Shown here piece by piece: positions 35,494 through 44,575 of a stretch of 64,000 bases of DNA (within the stretch, counting starts at the first letter, position 1; every line of letters starts with the position of its first letter). Under the pieces are notes generated by a model that searched no databases, had not been told where the DNA came from, and worked only from the letters and a program-made list of their open reading frames with translations. The position numbers were made by a program, and so were the translations under genes. The stretch is from CAZMSQ01 sp964569025. Lineage in GTDB: Bacteria; Bacteroidota; Bacteroidia; Chitinophagales; Saprospiraceae. The stretch lies in the NCBI GenBank assembly GCA_964569025.1, contig CAZMSQ010000001.1, positions 124,001 to 188,000 of the forward strand, given 5' to 3'.

Positions 35494-35570
35494 ATCTGGA
35501 GCTGTCTGAATTCGTTCAGATAAAATCTTACCAGAAGCCATTCTGCATGCTTTCATTCTATGATAAACCT

Positions 35571-36953
35571 ATGATGAAATTATTCGGCCTGATTCTGTCC
35601 ATCTTCCTTTTTAGCCTGACCGGGTGCCTGTTTGATGAAAACCTTGAGGATTCAAAAATCAAAGGGTATGAGGGTGAATTTGCCATTCCACTCTTTCAAT
35701 CATCCACCCCCATCCTTGAGGTGTTGGAGAATGTTGGAAAAGATGCTTATGCCGGGGTGAATGAAGACAGCTTGGTAGCAATAATCTATCGGGGAGACGT
35801 CCAAAGACGTACCTCTGCCGACTTGTTCGGCGCGTTCACAGACTTTCCGTTTCCCGTCCCAATTGTAACCAATCCTTTCGAATTTGCATTGCCCTCCAAT
35901 GAATTTAAATTGAACTCGGCCCTCTTTGATGAAGGTGAAATTTATGTGAATTTCTATTCCTCCATCCTCGATAGTTTGTATGTGATATTTACAGTTGAAA
36001 ATCTAACGAAGGATGGTGAGCCTTTCCGGATTTATTCGGTCATTCCAAATGAAAATGGCACCGCCTCTCCACTCGAAGAAAAAAGGACTCCGGCCGGGTA
36101 TACCCTGATTCCGGATCAGGATACCATCCGGTTCTCGTATACAGCCAAAAATCTTCGGACAGATTCCTTCGTCAATATTGACCTCATCACCTTTCAGTTG
36201 AGAAATGCTGGCATCAGCTACGCGGAAGGATTCCTCACAAATCAATTTTATGACCTTCCGAGGGATACAGTTTTCATCGATTTGTTTGAAAAATGGGTGA
36301 GTGGGAATATCCAATGGATAAACCCGAGTATCACCGTCTTTATTGACAATTCTTTTGGCTTTCCCCTGCAAATACAGACGAGTACCTTTAACGTACAAAC
36401 CTTGGTCGGGCCAAAACAAAAAGTCGATGCCCCCCTCCTTGACAGTTTCGATATCGCATTCCCCGACTTCAATGAAATCGGGCAGTCGAAGTCGACCATC
36501 CTTCGGATTGATCCCTCAAATTCCTCAAACATAGAGTCGATTATTAACGAGGGCCCCCTGTGGGTTGAATACGATCTGGATGCGGAAACAAATGCCAATG
36601 CAGGTGAACCTGATCTTGGTTTTGCGACCGATAGCTCCAGTCTNNNNNNNNNNNNNNNNNNNNNNNNNNNNNNNNNNNNNNNNNNNNNNNNNNNNNNNNN
36701 NNNNNNNNNNNNNNNNNNNNNNNNNNNNNNNNNNNNNNNNNNNCCTGACGGGGTCTCAATCGGTACAAGCTCTCAAACTGTCTACATACCTATTTCAACT
36801 GAACGGTTTCAAAATATCAAGCGGGCCACTCGTGTACTTCTGGAATCTCAATTTACCTCGACCGGACAAGAATCCGGAGAAATAGTCAAAGTGCTTCCGG
36901 ACCAGGAAATCCGGATTCGCATGGGAGGAATATTCAGGTTTGGTAGCCAATAA
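35571..36953 (+). CDS. Lipoprotein of unknown function, interrupted by sequencing gap
   Basis: A lipoprotein signal (MMKLFGLILSIFLFSLTGC) follows the ATG at 35571; an upstream ATG at 35547 is possible. The mature protein is beta-rich with repeated FA/IPLF, VxF..ENLT and DTVFIDLFEKW-like strands, and resembles surface or OM-associated lipoproteins of Bacteroidota in general style only. A run of 100 N (36644-36743) interrupts it. Both sides stay open in the same frame, and no flanking repeat is present, so real sequence of unknown length is missing. It lies 41 bp before a beta-barrel protein gene, suggesting a partnership at the outer membrane. Confidence 0.7.
   Translation: MMKLFGLILSIFLFSLTGCLFDENLEDSKIKGYEGEFAIPLFQSSTPILEVLENVGKDAYAGVNEDSLVAIIYRGDVQRRTSADLFGAFTDFPFPVPIVTNPFEFALPSNEFKLNSALFDEGEIYVNFYSSILDSLYVIFTVENLTKDGEPFRIYSVIPNENGTASPLEEKRTPAGYTLIPDQDTIRFSYTAKNLRTDSFVNIDLITFQLRNAGISYAEGFLTNQFYDLPRDTVFIDLFEKWVSGNIQWINPSITVFIDNSFGFPLQIQTSTFNVQTLVGPKQKVDAPLLDSFDIAFPDFNEIGQSKSTILRIDPSNSSNIESIINEGPLWVEYDLDAETNANAGEPDLGFATDSSSXXXXXXXXXXXXXXXXXXXXXXXXXXXXXXXXXXPDGVSIGTSSQTVYIPISTERFQNIKRATRVLLESQFTSTGQESGEIVKVLPDQEIRIRMGGIFRFGSQ
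36644..36743. other. Assembly gap of 100 N (true missing sequence)
   Basis: Exactly 100 N, the placeholder for a scaffold gap of unknown length. Unlike the gap at 50526-50625 the flanking bases share no overlap, so this one hides real sequence within the lipoprotein gene. Confidence 0.9.
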
Positions 36954-36994
36954 ACAATAATCCGTATTTCGAAACTGTGCCCAAGTTATCTCCC

Positions 36995-38305
36995 ATGATT
37001 CGCATACTTCCCACACTGGTATTGGTGAGCGCTCTTTTTTGCAATGTAACCGCACAACAAGAAATGGCTACCTGGCTCATGTCGGATCTCCACCAGTCCC
37101 AACTATTGAATCCTGCCTGGGGGGCTCAACAAGAGAAATTCACAATCGCCCTTCCTGGCCTGTTTCTCAATGCCCGCCTCCCGGTCTCGCCGGGAGAATT
37201 TTTAGAAACTGATGAGGCAGGCCAGTCAACAGTTGATCTGAATGCACTTCTTCAGGCCTCCGAACCACAAGATCATATCACCAGCCATGTCCAGGTAAAT
37301 ACGCTCGGATTGGGTTGGTCCCTTGCAAACATCAGGTTCTCGCTTTGGCATAGCGTAAAAGTGGCCCAGCAACTTGATTACACGAGAGATTTTCTCACCC
37401 TCGCCTGGGAAGGAAACTCTGCATTCATAGGCCAGGAAGTCGATTTTGGACCAGACTTTCAGGTGGTTTCCTGGAGCGAAATCGGGCTTGGGCTCAGCCA
37501 TAAAGCCGGACCGGTCTCCTTTGGCTTTGCAGCCAAATATCTCAACGGAATCGGAGACGTTTCAACTCCAAGCACCAGAGCCTCACTCTATACTGACAGT
37601 GATATCTACCAGCTTCAACTCTCGACTGACTACAGGGTCAATACGGCTTCGTTTCTTTCAATCAATGATGATGACCAACTGGAGGTTGTTTCTGACCCTC
37701 TTTCTTCCTTCGGATTTCAAAAAGGAAATGCTGGCTGGGCCTTTGATGCTGGTCTTGCAGTTCATCTGACTGATAAACTGACTTTGGCTGTCAGTGCCAT
37801 AGATATCGGCTCCGTGAAGTGGGATCGCGATGTCGAAAACTACCTCAGTTCAGGTACTTTCACCTTCGACGGCCTCGAATTTGACAATATCTTCAACCGT
37901 GACTCACTCAATTTTCAGGATGCCGTTGACACCCTCGACCAACTCTTCGAATTTTCTGAACGCACGGAAGCATATACCACACCGCTTCCCACCAGAGTAT
38001 TTGCCGGAGCAACCTATCAGCTGAATGAAAAGTGGCAATTTGGAGCTGTCTTTCTGGCAGAATCATTTCGTTCACTTTCATTCTCAGGAGTTGCACTGAG
38101 TGCTCGGTGGAACCCAATCCCATGGTTGGGGGTTGGGGCATCCTGGGCAACCCGGTATAATCGCTCTGACCAAATCGGCATTCAGCTGCTTGCGTCCCTT
38201 GGGCCGGTCAGAATCTATTTGACAACAGACAATGCTGGGGCTCTGTGGAGTCCAGGCCTCAGAAGTGCTTCGAATGCGAGGTTCGGGGCGAATCTCAGAT
38301 TCTGA
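36995..38305 (+). CDS. Outer-membrane beta-barrel protein, DUF5723-like
   Basis: The 436-residue protein starts at the ATG at 36995 (a GTG at 36977 also opens the frame). Its signal peptide ends CNVTAQ. The mature part begins HQSQLLNPAWGAQQ, then alternates amphipathic strands with short turns and ends in ...SNARFGANLRF, a terminal aromatic residue typical of outer-membrane barrels. The layout (LNPA near the N-terminus, LGLGWSLANIRFSL, FGFAAKYLNGIG) matches DUF5723/PorP-like barrels of Bacteroidota. Function is unknown; it is transcribed with the lipoprotein gene before it. Confidence 0.75.
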   Translation: MIRILPTLVLVSALFCNVTAQQEMATWLMSDLHQSQLLNPAWGAQQEKFTIALPGLFLNARLPVSPGEFLETDEAGQSTVDLNALLQASEPQDHITSHVQVNTLGLGWSLANIRFSLWHSVKVAQQLDYTRDFLTLAWEGNSAFIGQEVDFGPDFQVVSWSEIGLGLSHKAGPVSFGFAAKYLNGIGDVSTPSTRASLYTDSDIYQLQLSTDYRVNTASFLSINDDDQLEVVSDPLSSFGFQKGNAGWAFDAGLAVHLTDKLTLAVSAIDIGSVKWDRDVENYLSSGTFTFDGLEFDNIFNRDSLNFQDAVDTLDQLFEFSERTEAYTTPLPTRVFAGATYQLNEKWQFGAVFLAESFRSLSFSGVALSARWNPIPWLGVGASWATRYNRSDQIGIQLLASLGPVRIYLTTDNAGALWSPGLRSASNARFGANLRF

Positions 38306-38485
38306 TCCAATCATACGGCAACCTTCTTGCTTTGCTCGCCGTTCCATACCTGAATGCGAAATCTCGCGGTTATCAGGGGGAATTCTGCCAGATATGGATT
38401 GATGTTTATATTGCACGCGAATGGGTTAATCGGTGAGAAATCGTATGCCTGGTATTCCGAAACACAACGAAACTGACCTCAGTCT

Positions 38486-40561
38486 ATGAATCAGGTAGAA
38501 ACGACGACAAATGCGAGCATCCTCCTCAGAGCATGGCAGCTCATGACCACCGCAAAAGCCATGACTGAGTTGTATGAAGCGAATTTTAAGTTCGTTTCAA
38601 AGTATGTCCATGCCACTTCAAGGGGCCATGAAGCAATCCAGATTGCAACCGGTCTTCAGCTGACTCCCGGCGACTACCTCTATCCCTATTACCGGGATGA
38701 TGCACTCATGCTTTCCATTGGCATGACACCTTATGACCTCATGCTCCAGCTGATGGCAAAGCGCGATGACCCATTCTCCGGCGGACGGACCTATTATTGC
38801 CACCCAAGCCTGAAAGATGATGACAAACCATTTGTCCCGCATCAATCATCAGCAACAGGCATGCAAGCCATCCCAGCCACCGGGGCAGCACTCGGGATTC
38901 GGTATAAAGAGAAAATGGCCATTCCTCACAACCACCCAGATCAGCCTGCGCCATTGGTCGTGTGTTCGTTGGGAGATGCATCTATGACTGAAGGGGAGGT
39001 GGCAGAGGCGCTTCAAATGGCTGCATTGAAACAACTGCCAATCATTTACTTGGTGCAGGATAATGGGTGGGATATTTCGGCAAATGCTGAGGAAACACGA
39101 GCACAGGACGCTGCTGAGTATGCCCGGGGCTTTCATGGTATTGAAGTCAGGAGAGTGGATGGCAGTGACTTTCAAGCATGCTGGAGCGCACTTTCAGAAG
39201 TCATTTCTCTCGTGCGGTCCGAACGTCGGCCGTTCCTGATTCACGCCAGCGTTCCTCTACTGAACCATCACACTTCCGGAGTGCGCAAAGAGTGGTACCG
39301 GGATGACCTCGAAGCTCATCAAGTGAGAGACCCTTGGCCCCGCTTGCGACAATTCCTGCTCGATCAGGATGCCACAGAAGACGCCCTCATTAATATCGAA
39401 CGCTCAATCGCGGCATTGGTAAAAGACGATTTTGACAGGGCTGCCAAAGCTGAGGATCCCCGGCCCGAAGACCTGTTCTCTCACGACTTTGCCCCGACCC
39501 ACATTACCAGCGAAACAGGAAATCGGAAGCCCACAGAATCGCAGCCTATTGTGATGGTTGATTGCGCGCTGCACGCAGTTGAGGAGCTCATGCAACAGGA
39601 TCCCACATGCCTTCTGTACGGGCAAGATGTCGGGGGAAGACTGGGTGGTGTGTTTCGGGAAGCAGCAACACTTGCTCAAAAGTTTGGTGATGAACGCGTT
39701 TTCAATACACCCATTCAGGAGGCCTTCATCGTCGGCAGTACCGCCGGAATGTCTGCCGTCGGACTCAAGCCAATTGTGGAAGTCCAATTTGCTGATTATA
39801 TATGGCCGGGACTCAACCAGCTCTTTACGGAATTGAGTCGTTCATGCTATCTGTCGAACGGGAAGTGGCCGGTCAGCTGCATTATCAGGGTGCCAATCGG
39901 TGCGTATGGCAGCGGTGGGCCTTATCACTCCTCCAGTGTCGAATCCGTACTGACAAATATCCGGGGTATCAAAATCGCCTATCCCTCAACAGGGGCAGAC
40001 CTCAAAGGCCTGATAAAAGCAGCCTACCATGACCCCAATCCAGTGGTTATTCTTGAACACAAAGGCCTCTATTGGTCAAAAGTGCCGGGCACAGAGGCAG
40101 CCCGTACCATCGAACCCGATAGCGAGTATATGCTGCCTTTCGGAAAAGCGAATTGCGTGAGAATGGCGCACGAACAGACAATTGCCGCTGGTAAGTCTGC
40201 GGTCATTGTGACCTACGGCATGGGAGTTCACTGGGCCCTGAATGCCGCAGATCAATTTGAGGGGCAAATTGAAATCCTTGATCTTCGTACCCTCTTCCCC
40301 CTTGATGAAAGAGCAATTTTCGAAGCAGTCTTACGTCACGGCAAGTGCCTCGTAGTGACCGAAGAACCGGTCTCCAATTCATTTGGCCAAAGCCTTGCCG
40401 GAAGAATCCAGCGTGAGTGTTTTCAATCACTCGATGCTCCGGTCATGGTCGTAGGCTCAGAAAATCTTCCTGCAATTCCCCTCAATGCAATTCTTGAGCA
40501 ACGCATGATTCCGTCGAGTGAAAAAGTTGAGGCTGCGTTGAAATCTTTGCTTACTTACTAA
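38486..40561 (+). CDS. Branched-chain 2-oxoacid dehydrogenase E1, fused alpha and beta subunits
   Basis: Thiamine-diphosphate enzyme that decarboxylates branched-chain 2-oxo acids (or pyruvate) and passes the acyl group to lipoyl-E2. The alpha half (1-~340) has the TPP motif GDASMTEGE...QDN (163-193, Asn193) and HQSSATGMQAIPATGAALG. The beta half (~355-691) has LLYGQDVGGRLGGVFREAATL, VFNTPIQEAFIVGSTAGMS and PIVEVQFADYIWPGLNQL. Fusion of both subunits in one 691-residue chain is common in this phylum. No E2 or E3 genes are adjacent. Confidence 0.92.
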   Translation: MNQVETTTNASILLRAWQLMTTAKAMTELYEANFKFVSKYVHATSRGHEAIQIATGLQLTPGDYLYPYYRDDALMLSIGMTPYDLMLQLMAKRDDPFSGGRTYYCHPSLKDDDKPFVPHQSSATGMQAIPATGAALGIRYKEKMAIPHNHPDQPAPLVVCSLGDASMTEGEVAEALQMAALKQLPIIYLVQDNGWDISANAEETRAQDAAEYARGFHGIEVRRVDGSDFQACWSALSEVISLVRSERRPFLIHASVPLLNHHTSGVRKEWYRDDLEAHQVRDPWPRLRQFLLDQDATEDALINIERSIAALVKDDFDRAAKAEDPRPEDLFSHDFAPTHITSETGNRKPTESQPIVMVDCALHAVEELMQQDPTCLLYGQDVGGRLGGVFREAATLAQKFGDERVFNTPIQEAFIVGSTAGMSAVGLKPIVEVQFADYIWPGLNQLFTELSRSCYLSNGKWPVSCIIRVPIGAYGSGGPYHSSSVESVLTNIRGIKIAYPSTGADLKGLIKAAYHDPNPVVILEHKGLYWSKVPGTEAARTIEPDSEYMLPFGKANCVRMAHEQTIAAGKSAVIVTYGMGVHWALNAADQFEGQIEILDLRTLFPLDERAIFEAVLRHGKCLVVTEEPVSNSFGQSLAGRIQRECFQSLDAPVMVVGSENLPAIPLNAILEQRMIPSSEKVEAALKSLLTY

Positions 40562-40600
40562 AATTAAGGGCTTTGAAATGGTTTCTTTCGGTCACAAATC

Positions 40601-41257
40601 TTAGCTGCCCTGAGTAATCTCTTCGAGAACTTCCATGATGTCATCCAAATCAGCAAATGATTTGAATCCGATTTTCTCTTCATCACCCCCCTTGATGTTT
40701 AATCCCCACGGTTGTAGGTTTTCAATCATTGACCGCAACTCCCCGGAGGTGAGAGGTATGTCGAGAAAGATTGCCCGCGACCCGCAGATTTTTTGCAATG
40801 TGGGAATGTCAGGATAAATACCACCACTGCCCACAATTGACCAAGACAGGGCATTTTTTGAAAAGTCAAAGACATAGTAGTCTACAAGATCATCCCGTTC
40901 CTCCAGAAATTGCTCCAGTGTTTCAGGGGTAAGGTCAGGCTCAATGACGTACTCCTGAAAGATGGTGAATGACCCCAAAGCTGCCAAATCAGAGACAGGA
41001 AAGAATTGACCCACCTGAATGCCCTGAACCCCTGCTCTTGTCGCACTGTCAAGGATGGCCTCGGCACTGTCCATACCAAATTCGATAACCGCATGCGGAC
41101 CTTCCACCCACTCTATTATCGCTGAAATTTCTTCTGGCTGTAGAGCCCCGGTCACATCTCCCCCTGCAAAACTTAGCCAGTCTGCATTCCAGGCCGAAAA
41201 ATACCTCGCATCTGTCAGAGAACGGATTCCTGCTGCTTTTATCTTCGGTTTTTCCAT
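40601..41257 (-). CDS. TrpF-like beta/alpha-barrel protein without the catalytic Cys
   Basis: A 218-residue protein with a start at the ATG at 41257. The beginning KIKAAGIRSLTDARYFSAWNADWLSF matches the first beta-alpha unit of phosphoribosylanthranilate isomerase (KICGITxxEDA..aGAd.lGF), but the catalytic Cys of KICG is Ala8. Further barrel units follow: GVQGIQVGQFF, VDYYVFDFSKN with Asp131 near the position of the TrpF catalytic acid, and NIKGGDEEKIGFKSFADL, which replaces the family's GvE..pG.Kd. With the Cys gone it is unlikely to be a normal PRA isomerase. No other trp gene is adjacent. Confidence 0.65.
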   Translation of the reverse strand: MEKPKIKAAGIRSLTDARYFSAWNADWLSFAGGDVTGALQPEEISAIIEWVEGPHAVIEFGMDSAEAILDSATRAGVQGIQVGQFFPVSDLAALGSFTIFQEYVIEPDLTPETLEQFLEERDDLVDYYVFDFSKNALSWSIVGSGGIYPDIPTLQKICGSRAIFLDIPLTSGELRSMIENLQPWGLNIKGGDEEKIGFKSFADLDDIMEVLEEITQGS

Positions 41258-41278
41258 AAGATATTGTGTTGAAACAAT

Positions 41279-41312
41279 CAAAAGTACAGAATTCGGCGTT
41301 GTTGCCACTCAA
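41279..41312 (-). promoter_or_regulatory. Possible promoter of the TrpF-like gene
   Basis: Minus strand: TTTG, 23 bp, TACTTTTG. The -7 box is a full TAnnTTTG match 22 bp before the ATG at 41257, which supports that start, but the spacing is a little long. Confidence 0.4.
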
Positions 41313-41374
41313 ATCTCTTTCTGATAAACCCATTCCCGGATGGCTTTTCTCCGCCATTCTCTCTACCTTTCGGC

Positions 41375-42133
41375 ATGAAATTTTCAAAGATAACACATCG
41401 ATTTTTCACGTATCTCATTTCCATTTATGCGATAGGGTTTTTCGGATGCACCTCGGAAACCTCATTGCTGGAATCCTATTATTTTCCCCTTGAAGCCCTT
41501 CAGCAGGGGGTTGTTTATGAATATCGTCCCGTACAAAGTGATTCTCTGCCGCCCGAATATTGGTATTTCAGAAGTTTTCTGACAGATACCGCATCCTTCT
41601 TGGCTGGCCAATATATCAATGATGCTTTTGAGGTGGGGCAGTTTATTCTGGAGGAAAAGGTCAGCAACGGGATGCGATTGAAAAAGTGTGTCATTGCTGT
41701 CCCTGACACATCCGGTCGGTTACAGCAGATTGATACCGAGGTGTTAAGTGGAGCGGCATTTCCATTTACTGTGAAAGACTCACTGAGCGTTTTCTTCTAC
41801 CAATTGAAATGGAATGACCCCCAATCTCCCGGGCGCGTGACAACACTCACCCGTAATGTGCGTTTCTTTGGAACAATTCCGTGTGAGGTGTTTGGGGATG
41901 CTGCAATCTGTGCTCACCTCGGCGGACGGGAGTTGATTGCTGTTGATGAGGATGGGGTTCTGGAATTAGAATATGACTACGATCAGCACTTTGCAGAAGG
42001 GATAGGGCTGATCTGGTACCGCAAGCAAATTTCAGAAGACTTCATCATGGAATATGCCCTCAAGGACACATTCGGCATGGCTGAATTTGAGGAGCACTTT
42101 GGCCCGGCTCTGGACCCCGATTTCTCATTGTGA
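41375..42133 (+). CDS. Lipoprotein of unknown function
   Basis: A 252-residue protein with signal and lipobox GFFGC (Cys25). The mature part is beta-rich (ALQQGVVYEYRPVQSD, WYFRSFLTDTASFLAGQY, VTTLTRNVRFFG, DGVLELEYDYDQHFAEGIGLIWYRKQ) and resembles the lipoprotein style in which a hydrolysable YEYR..D segment starts the domain. I do not recognise a family. Its stop lies 10 bp before the start of a T9SS type B protein gene, so the two are co-expressed and may meet at the cell surface. It is divergent from the TrpF-like gene. Confidence 0.7.
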   Translation: MKFSKITHRFFTYLISIYAIGFFGCTSETSLLESYYFPLEALQQGVVYEYRPVQSDSLPPEYWYFRSFLTDTASFLAGQYINDAFEVGQFILEEKVSNGMRLKKCVIAVPDTSGRLQQIDTEVLSGAAFPFTVKDSLSVFFYQLKWNDPQSPGRVTTLTRNVRFFGTIPCEVFGDAAICAHLGGRELIAVDEDGVLELEYDYDQHFAEGIGLIWYRKQISEDFIMEYALKDTFGMAEFEEHFGPALDPDFSL

Positions 42134-42143
42134 AACTGCCATT

Positions 42144-43910
42144 ATGATGCGCATTCTTCTGCTTTGGATGAATTTGCTTTTGGTCGGAGTGAGCCTCAAT
42201 GCTCAAATTGAACCGCCTGAACTGTTGTGTGTGCGAGATGATTCAATCTTCTGGAACCCCCCGGTAAATCCCTGCGGGCCCTTTATCGGGTATGAAATAT
42301 ATTACAGCAATTCTGGGGTCCAAGGTCCATACTCACTTCTGACAACAGTCACTGATCCAACCGCATCATCCTATTTCCACAATAACCAAACCAGCGAAGT
42401 CCGCCATTACTACATGCGCAGTGTATTTGACTGCCCTGGCCAAAATGCATTTTCCTCAGATACCATCAGTAACCAGCTGCCAATTGCGCTTCCCATTTTG
42501 GGTGCTTCAGTCAATAGTTTCTTCTCTGGCCCAGCTCCAGACGGAGTCACCTTGACCTGGCCACCAAGCCCATCACCAGAGACCATCGGCTATATCATTT
42601 ACCGGAATACACCCCAAGGCACCATCCCGATAGACACAGTATTTGATGTGCAAATATGGTCAAGTGAAAACATTGATGCCACCTCTTCATCGCAGACATT
42701 TTATGTACTGGCATTGGATGCATGTGGAAATGTCAGCCTTTTCGGAGACCCTCATACAACAATGGTCCTTGACTATTCCATTTCAGTCTGTAATCAGTCA
42801 GTGACCCTCTCATGGTCCCCTTATATCGGGTGGGTCGATGGTGTTGAAAGCCATGATATTTGGATCAGTGAAAATGGCTCTCCACCTTTCCTCACGGCTT
42901 CAATTTCCGGCGCACAAACATCATTCACGTTGCCCGGGCTAACAGACCAGGTTGATTATCAAATTGCCGTCAGAGCAAATCAATCTGCTGGAGGTGGTGA
43001 GGCTTATTCTTCCATTGTCTCATTCTCAACTGAAATTGTACAGCCTATCCGGCAACTCGAAGTTTTTGAAATAACGGTCACTCCTGAAAATCGTCCCGAA
43101 ATTTCGTGGCGCTGGAACACAAACGCTGAATTGACCTCCGCCATCATTTGGGGGTATTTTGAGAATGATCCGGTAGCCTTTGCCATTACTGATTATCCTG
43201 CTGGCTACCCGCTTGATACAGATCCAACTCTTGAAATCAACTGGCCTGCAAATGAGGAAAAGTCGGCTTTTTATATCGAAACAACAGACAATTGTGATTC
43301 AGTTGTCCAATCTGAAGTAGTGAGCCCAATCTTTCTGACGGTCACCGCTGCAGGTACACTTACAAACCAGTTATCATGGGAGCACCTTACCCTTCCCGGC
43401 GCACAGTTCTTGGGGTATGATATCTTCCGTGTTGACCCTGCGGGAAATGCCTCACAACTGATTGGAACAGTCAATGCATCGACTACCAATTTCACAGATC
43501 AGATTGATCCTCAGGTGCAAGCTTCAGGATCAGTTTGTTATCTGGTCTCTGCCAGAGGACAGTTCCAGTTTTTAAAAGATCAAACAGAAATCCCTTTTAC
43601 TTCCGAATCCAACAGAGCCTGTGCACAACAGGAAGCCCTGATGTACGTCCCAAACGCGTTCGCTCCAGATGGCAGGAACACCAGGTTTCGACCAGTACCG
43701 GTTTTTGGTGCATCAATCACCAATTATCAACTTTCGGTATTCAACCGGTGGGGGACTGAAGTGTATAGGACAACTGATCTCAATACCGGTTGGGATGGTG
43801 ATTATAAAGGCCAGAAACAGCCGGCTGGGATTTATACCTATCGAATTTCCTTGCTTCGTCCATCCGGTGAACCGTATGAAGAGAAAGGAACTGTTTTATT
43901 GATTCGCTGA
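42144..43910 (+). CDS. Secreted FN3-repeat protein with T9SS type B sorting domain
   Basis: A 588-residue protein with signal peptide MMRILLLWMNLLLVGVSLNAQ. It carries four or five fibronectin-III-like domains (e.g. VTLTWPPSPSPETIGYIIYR, VTLSWSPYIGWVDGVESHDIW, NQLSWEHLTLPGAQFLGYDI). The last 85 residues are a gliding-motility-type C-terminal domain: YVPNAFAPDGRNTRFRPV, YQLSVFNRWGTEVYRT, GWDGDYKGQKQPAGIYTY. That domain is the T9SS type B signal, which sends cargo to the outside, often with PorP/SprF-like helpers. The start is set at the ATG at 42144, just after the lipoprotein stop at 42133; the frame upstream overlaps that gene. It meets a minus-strand gene 8 bp downstream. Confidence 0.9.
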   Translation: MMRILLLWMNLLLVGVSLNAQIEPPELLCVRDDSIFWNPPVNPCGPFIGYEIYYSNSGVQGPYSLLTTVTDPTASSYFHNNQTSEVRHYYMRSVFDCPGQNAFSSDTISNQLPIALPILGASVNSFFSGPAPDGVTLTWPPSPSPETIGYIIYRNTPQGTIPIDTVFDVQIWSSENIDATSSSQTFYVLALDACGNVSLFGDPHTTMVLDYSISVCNQSVTLSWSPYIGWVDGVESHDIWISENGSPPFLTASISGAQTSFTLPGLTDQVDYQIAVRANQSAGGGEAYSSIVSFSTEIVQPIRQLEVFEITVTPENRPEISWRWNTNAELTSAIIWGYFENDPVAFAITDYPAGYPLDTDPTLEINWPANEEKSAFYIETTDNCDSVVQSEVVSPIFLTVTAAGTLTNQLSWEHLTLPGAQFLGYDIFRVDPAGNASQLIGTVNASTTNFTDQIDPQVQASGSVCYLVSARGQFQFLKDQTEIPFTSESNRACAQQEALMYVPNAFAPDGRNTRFRPVPVFGASITNYQLSVFNRWGTEVYRTTDLNTGWDGDYKGQKQPAGIYTYRISLLRPSGEPYEEKGTVLLIR

Positions 43911-43918
43911 GCCTGCTT

Positions 43919-44572
43919 CTATTCTGATTGCCGATTGAACGCACGTAAATAGGAGCGAGCGCGATGTGCCAGTTCCCCACCTGCAAGTGTCGCTGCCCCC
44001 AATCCGAAGATGACGTTCCTTGTCAGCATCACCGTGTCGGTGTACATGGGCCAGATTGGTCGGATTACCAAAATCTCAGCAAGAATAATGGTTGCCGAAA
44101 GTAATAAAAACAGCATCGAAAGAGCCCGGCTTTGTCTGAGTTGCTTGGGAATGATTGCACGGAAGCATTTTGCCTGAAAGGTTGGATACAATGTCTCAGC
44201 AGGATTCATCCCCTTCAATTCTCTGAGAATGTGAATGGCCTCAGGGTACTTCATGAGCTGATAGGCCGAGGCTGCCTTTTGAAACAACAGAGTTTCGTAG
44301 AGATTCTCCTCATTCCGGAAAGAATAGATGTTATAAGTAATCACAAGCTCAATTAATTCATCAACCTTCAAATAATGAGATCGGTATGACCCAGTTTCGA
44401 ACAAAGCATGGATATATGCATGGGTCATCTCTAGGTATTGCTCGAATGGGAAATGCCGAAGTATTTCTGTATGCTCTTCTACGAAATGAATCACTGTCCG
44501 GAATGCAGTCGGATCCATTGCCTTGAATTGGCTGTATACTTTGGAGCGCTGCTGTTCGGTATAAAACGGCAT
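43919..44572 (-). CDS. Membrane protein with N-terminal helical (TPR-like) domain, unknown function
   Basis: A 217-residue protein. Residues 1-~145 are helical and include a TPR-like pair (LYETLLFQKAASAYQLMKYPEAIHILRELKGMNP). Two TM helices follow (~150-170 ALSMLFLLLSATIILAEILVI and ~182-200), then a basic tail (RARSYLRAFNRQSE). It is thus an inner-membrane protein with a large cytoplasmic helical domain. The family is not recognised. It starts 3 bp after the stop codon of the cyclase gene, so the two form an operon. Confidence 0.65.
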   Translation of the reverse strand: MPFYTEQQRSKVYSQFKAMDPTAFRTVIHFVEEHTEILRHFPFEQYLEMTHAYIHALFETGSYRSHYLKVDELIELVITYNIYSFRNEENLYETLLFQKAASAYQLMKYPEAIHILRELKGMNPAETLYPTFQAKCFRAIIPKQLRQSRALSMLFLLLSATIILAEILVIRPIWPMYTDTVMLTRNVIFGLGAATLAGGELAHRARSYLRAFNRQSE

Positions 44573-44575
44573 GTT

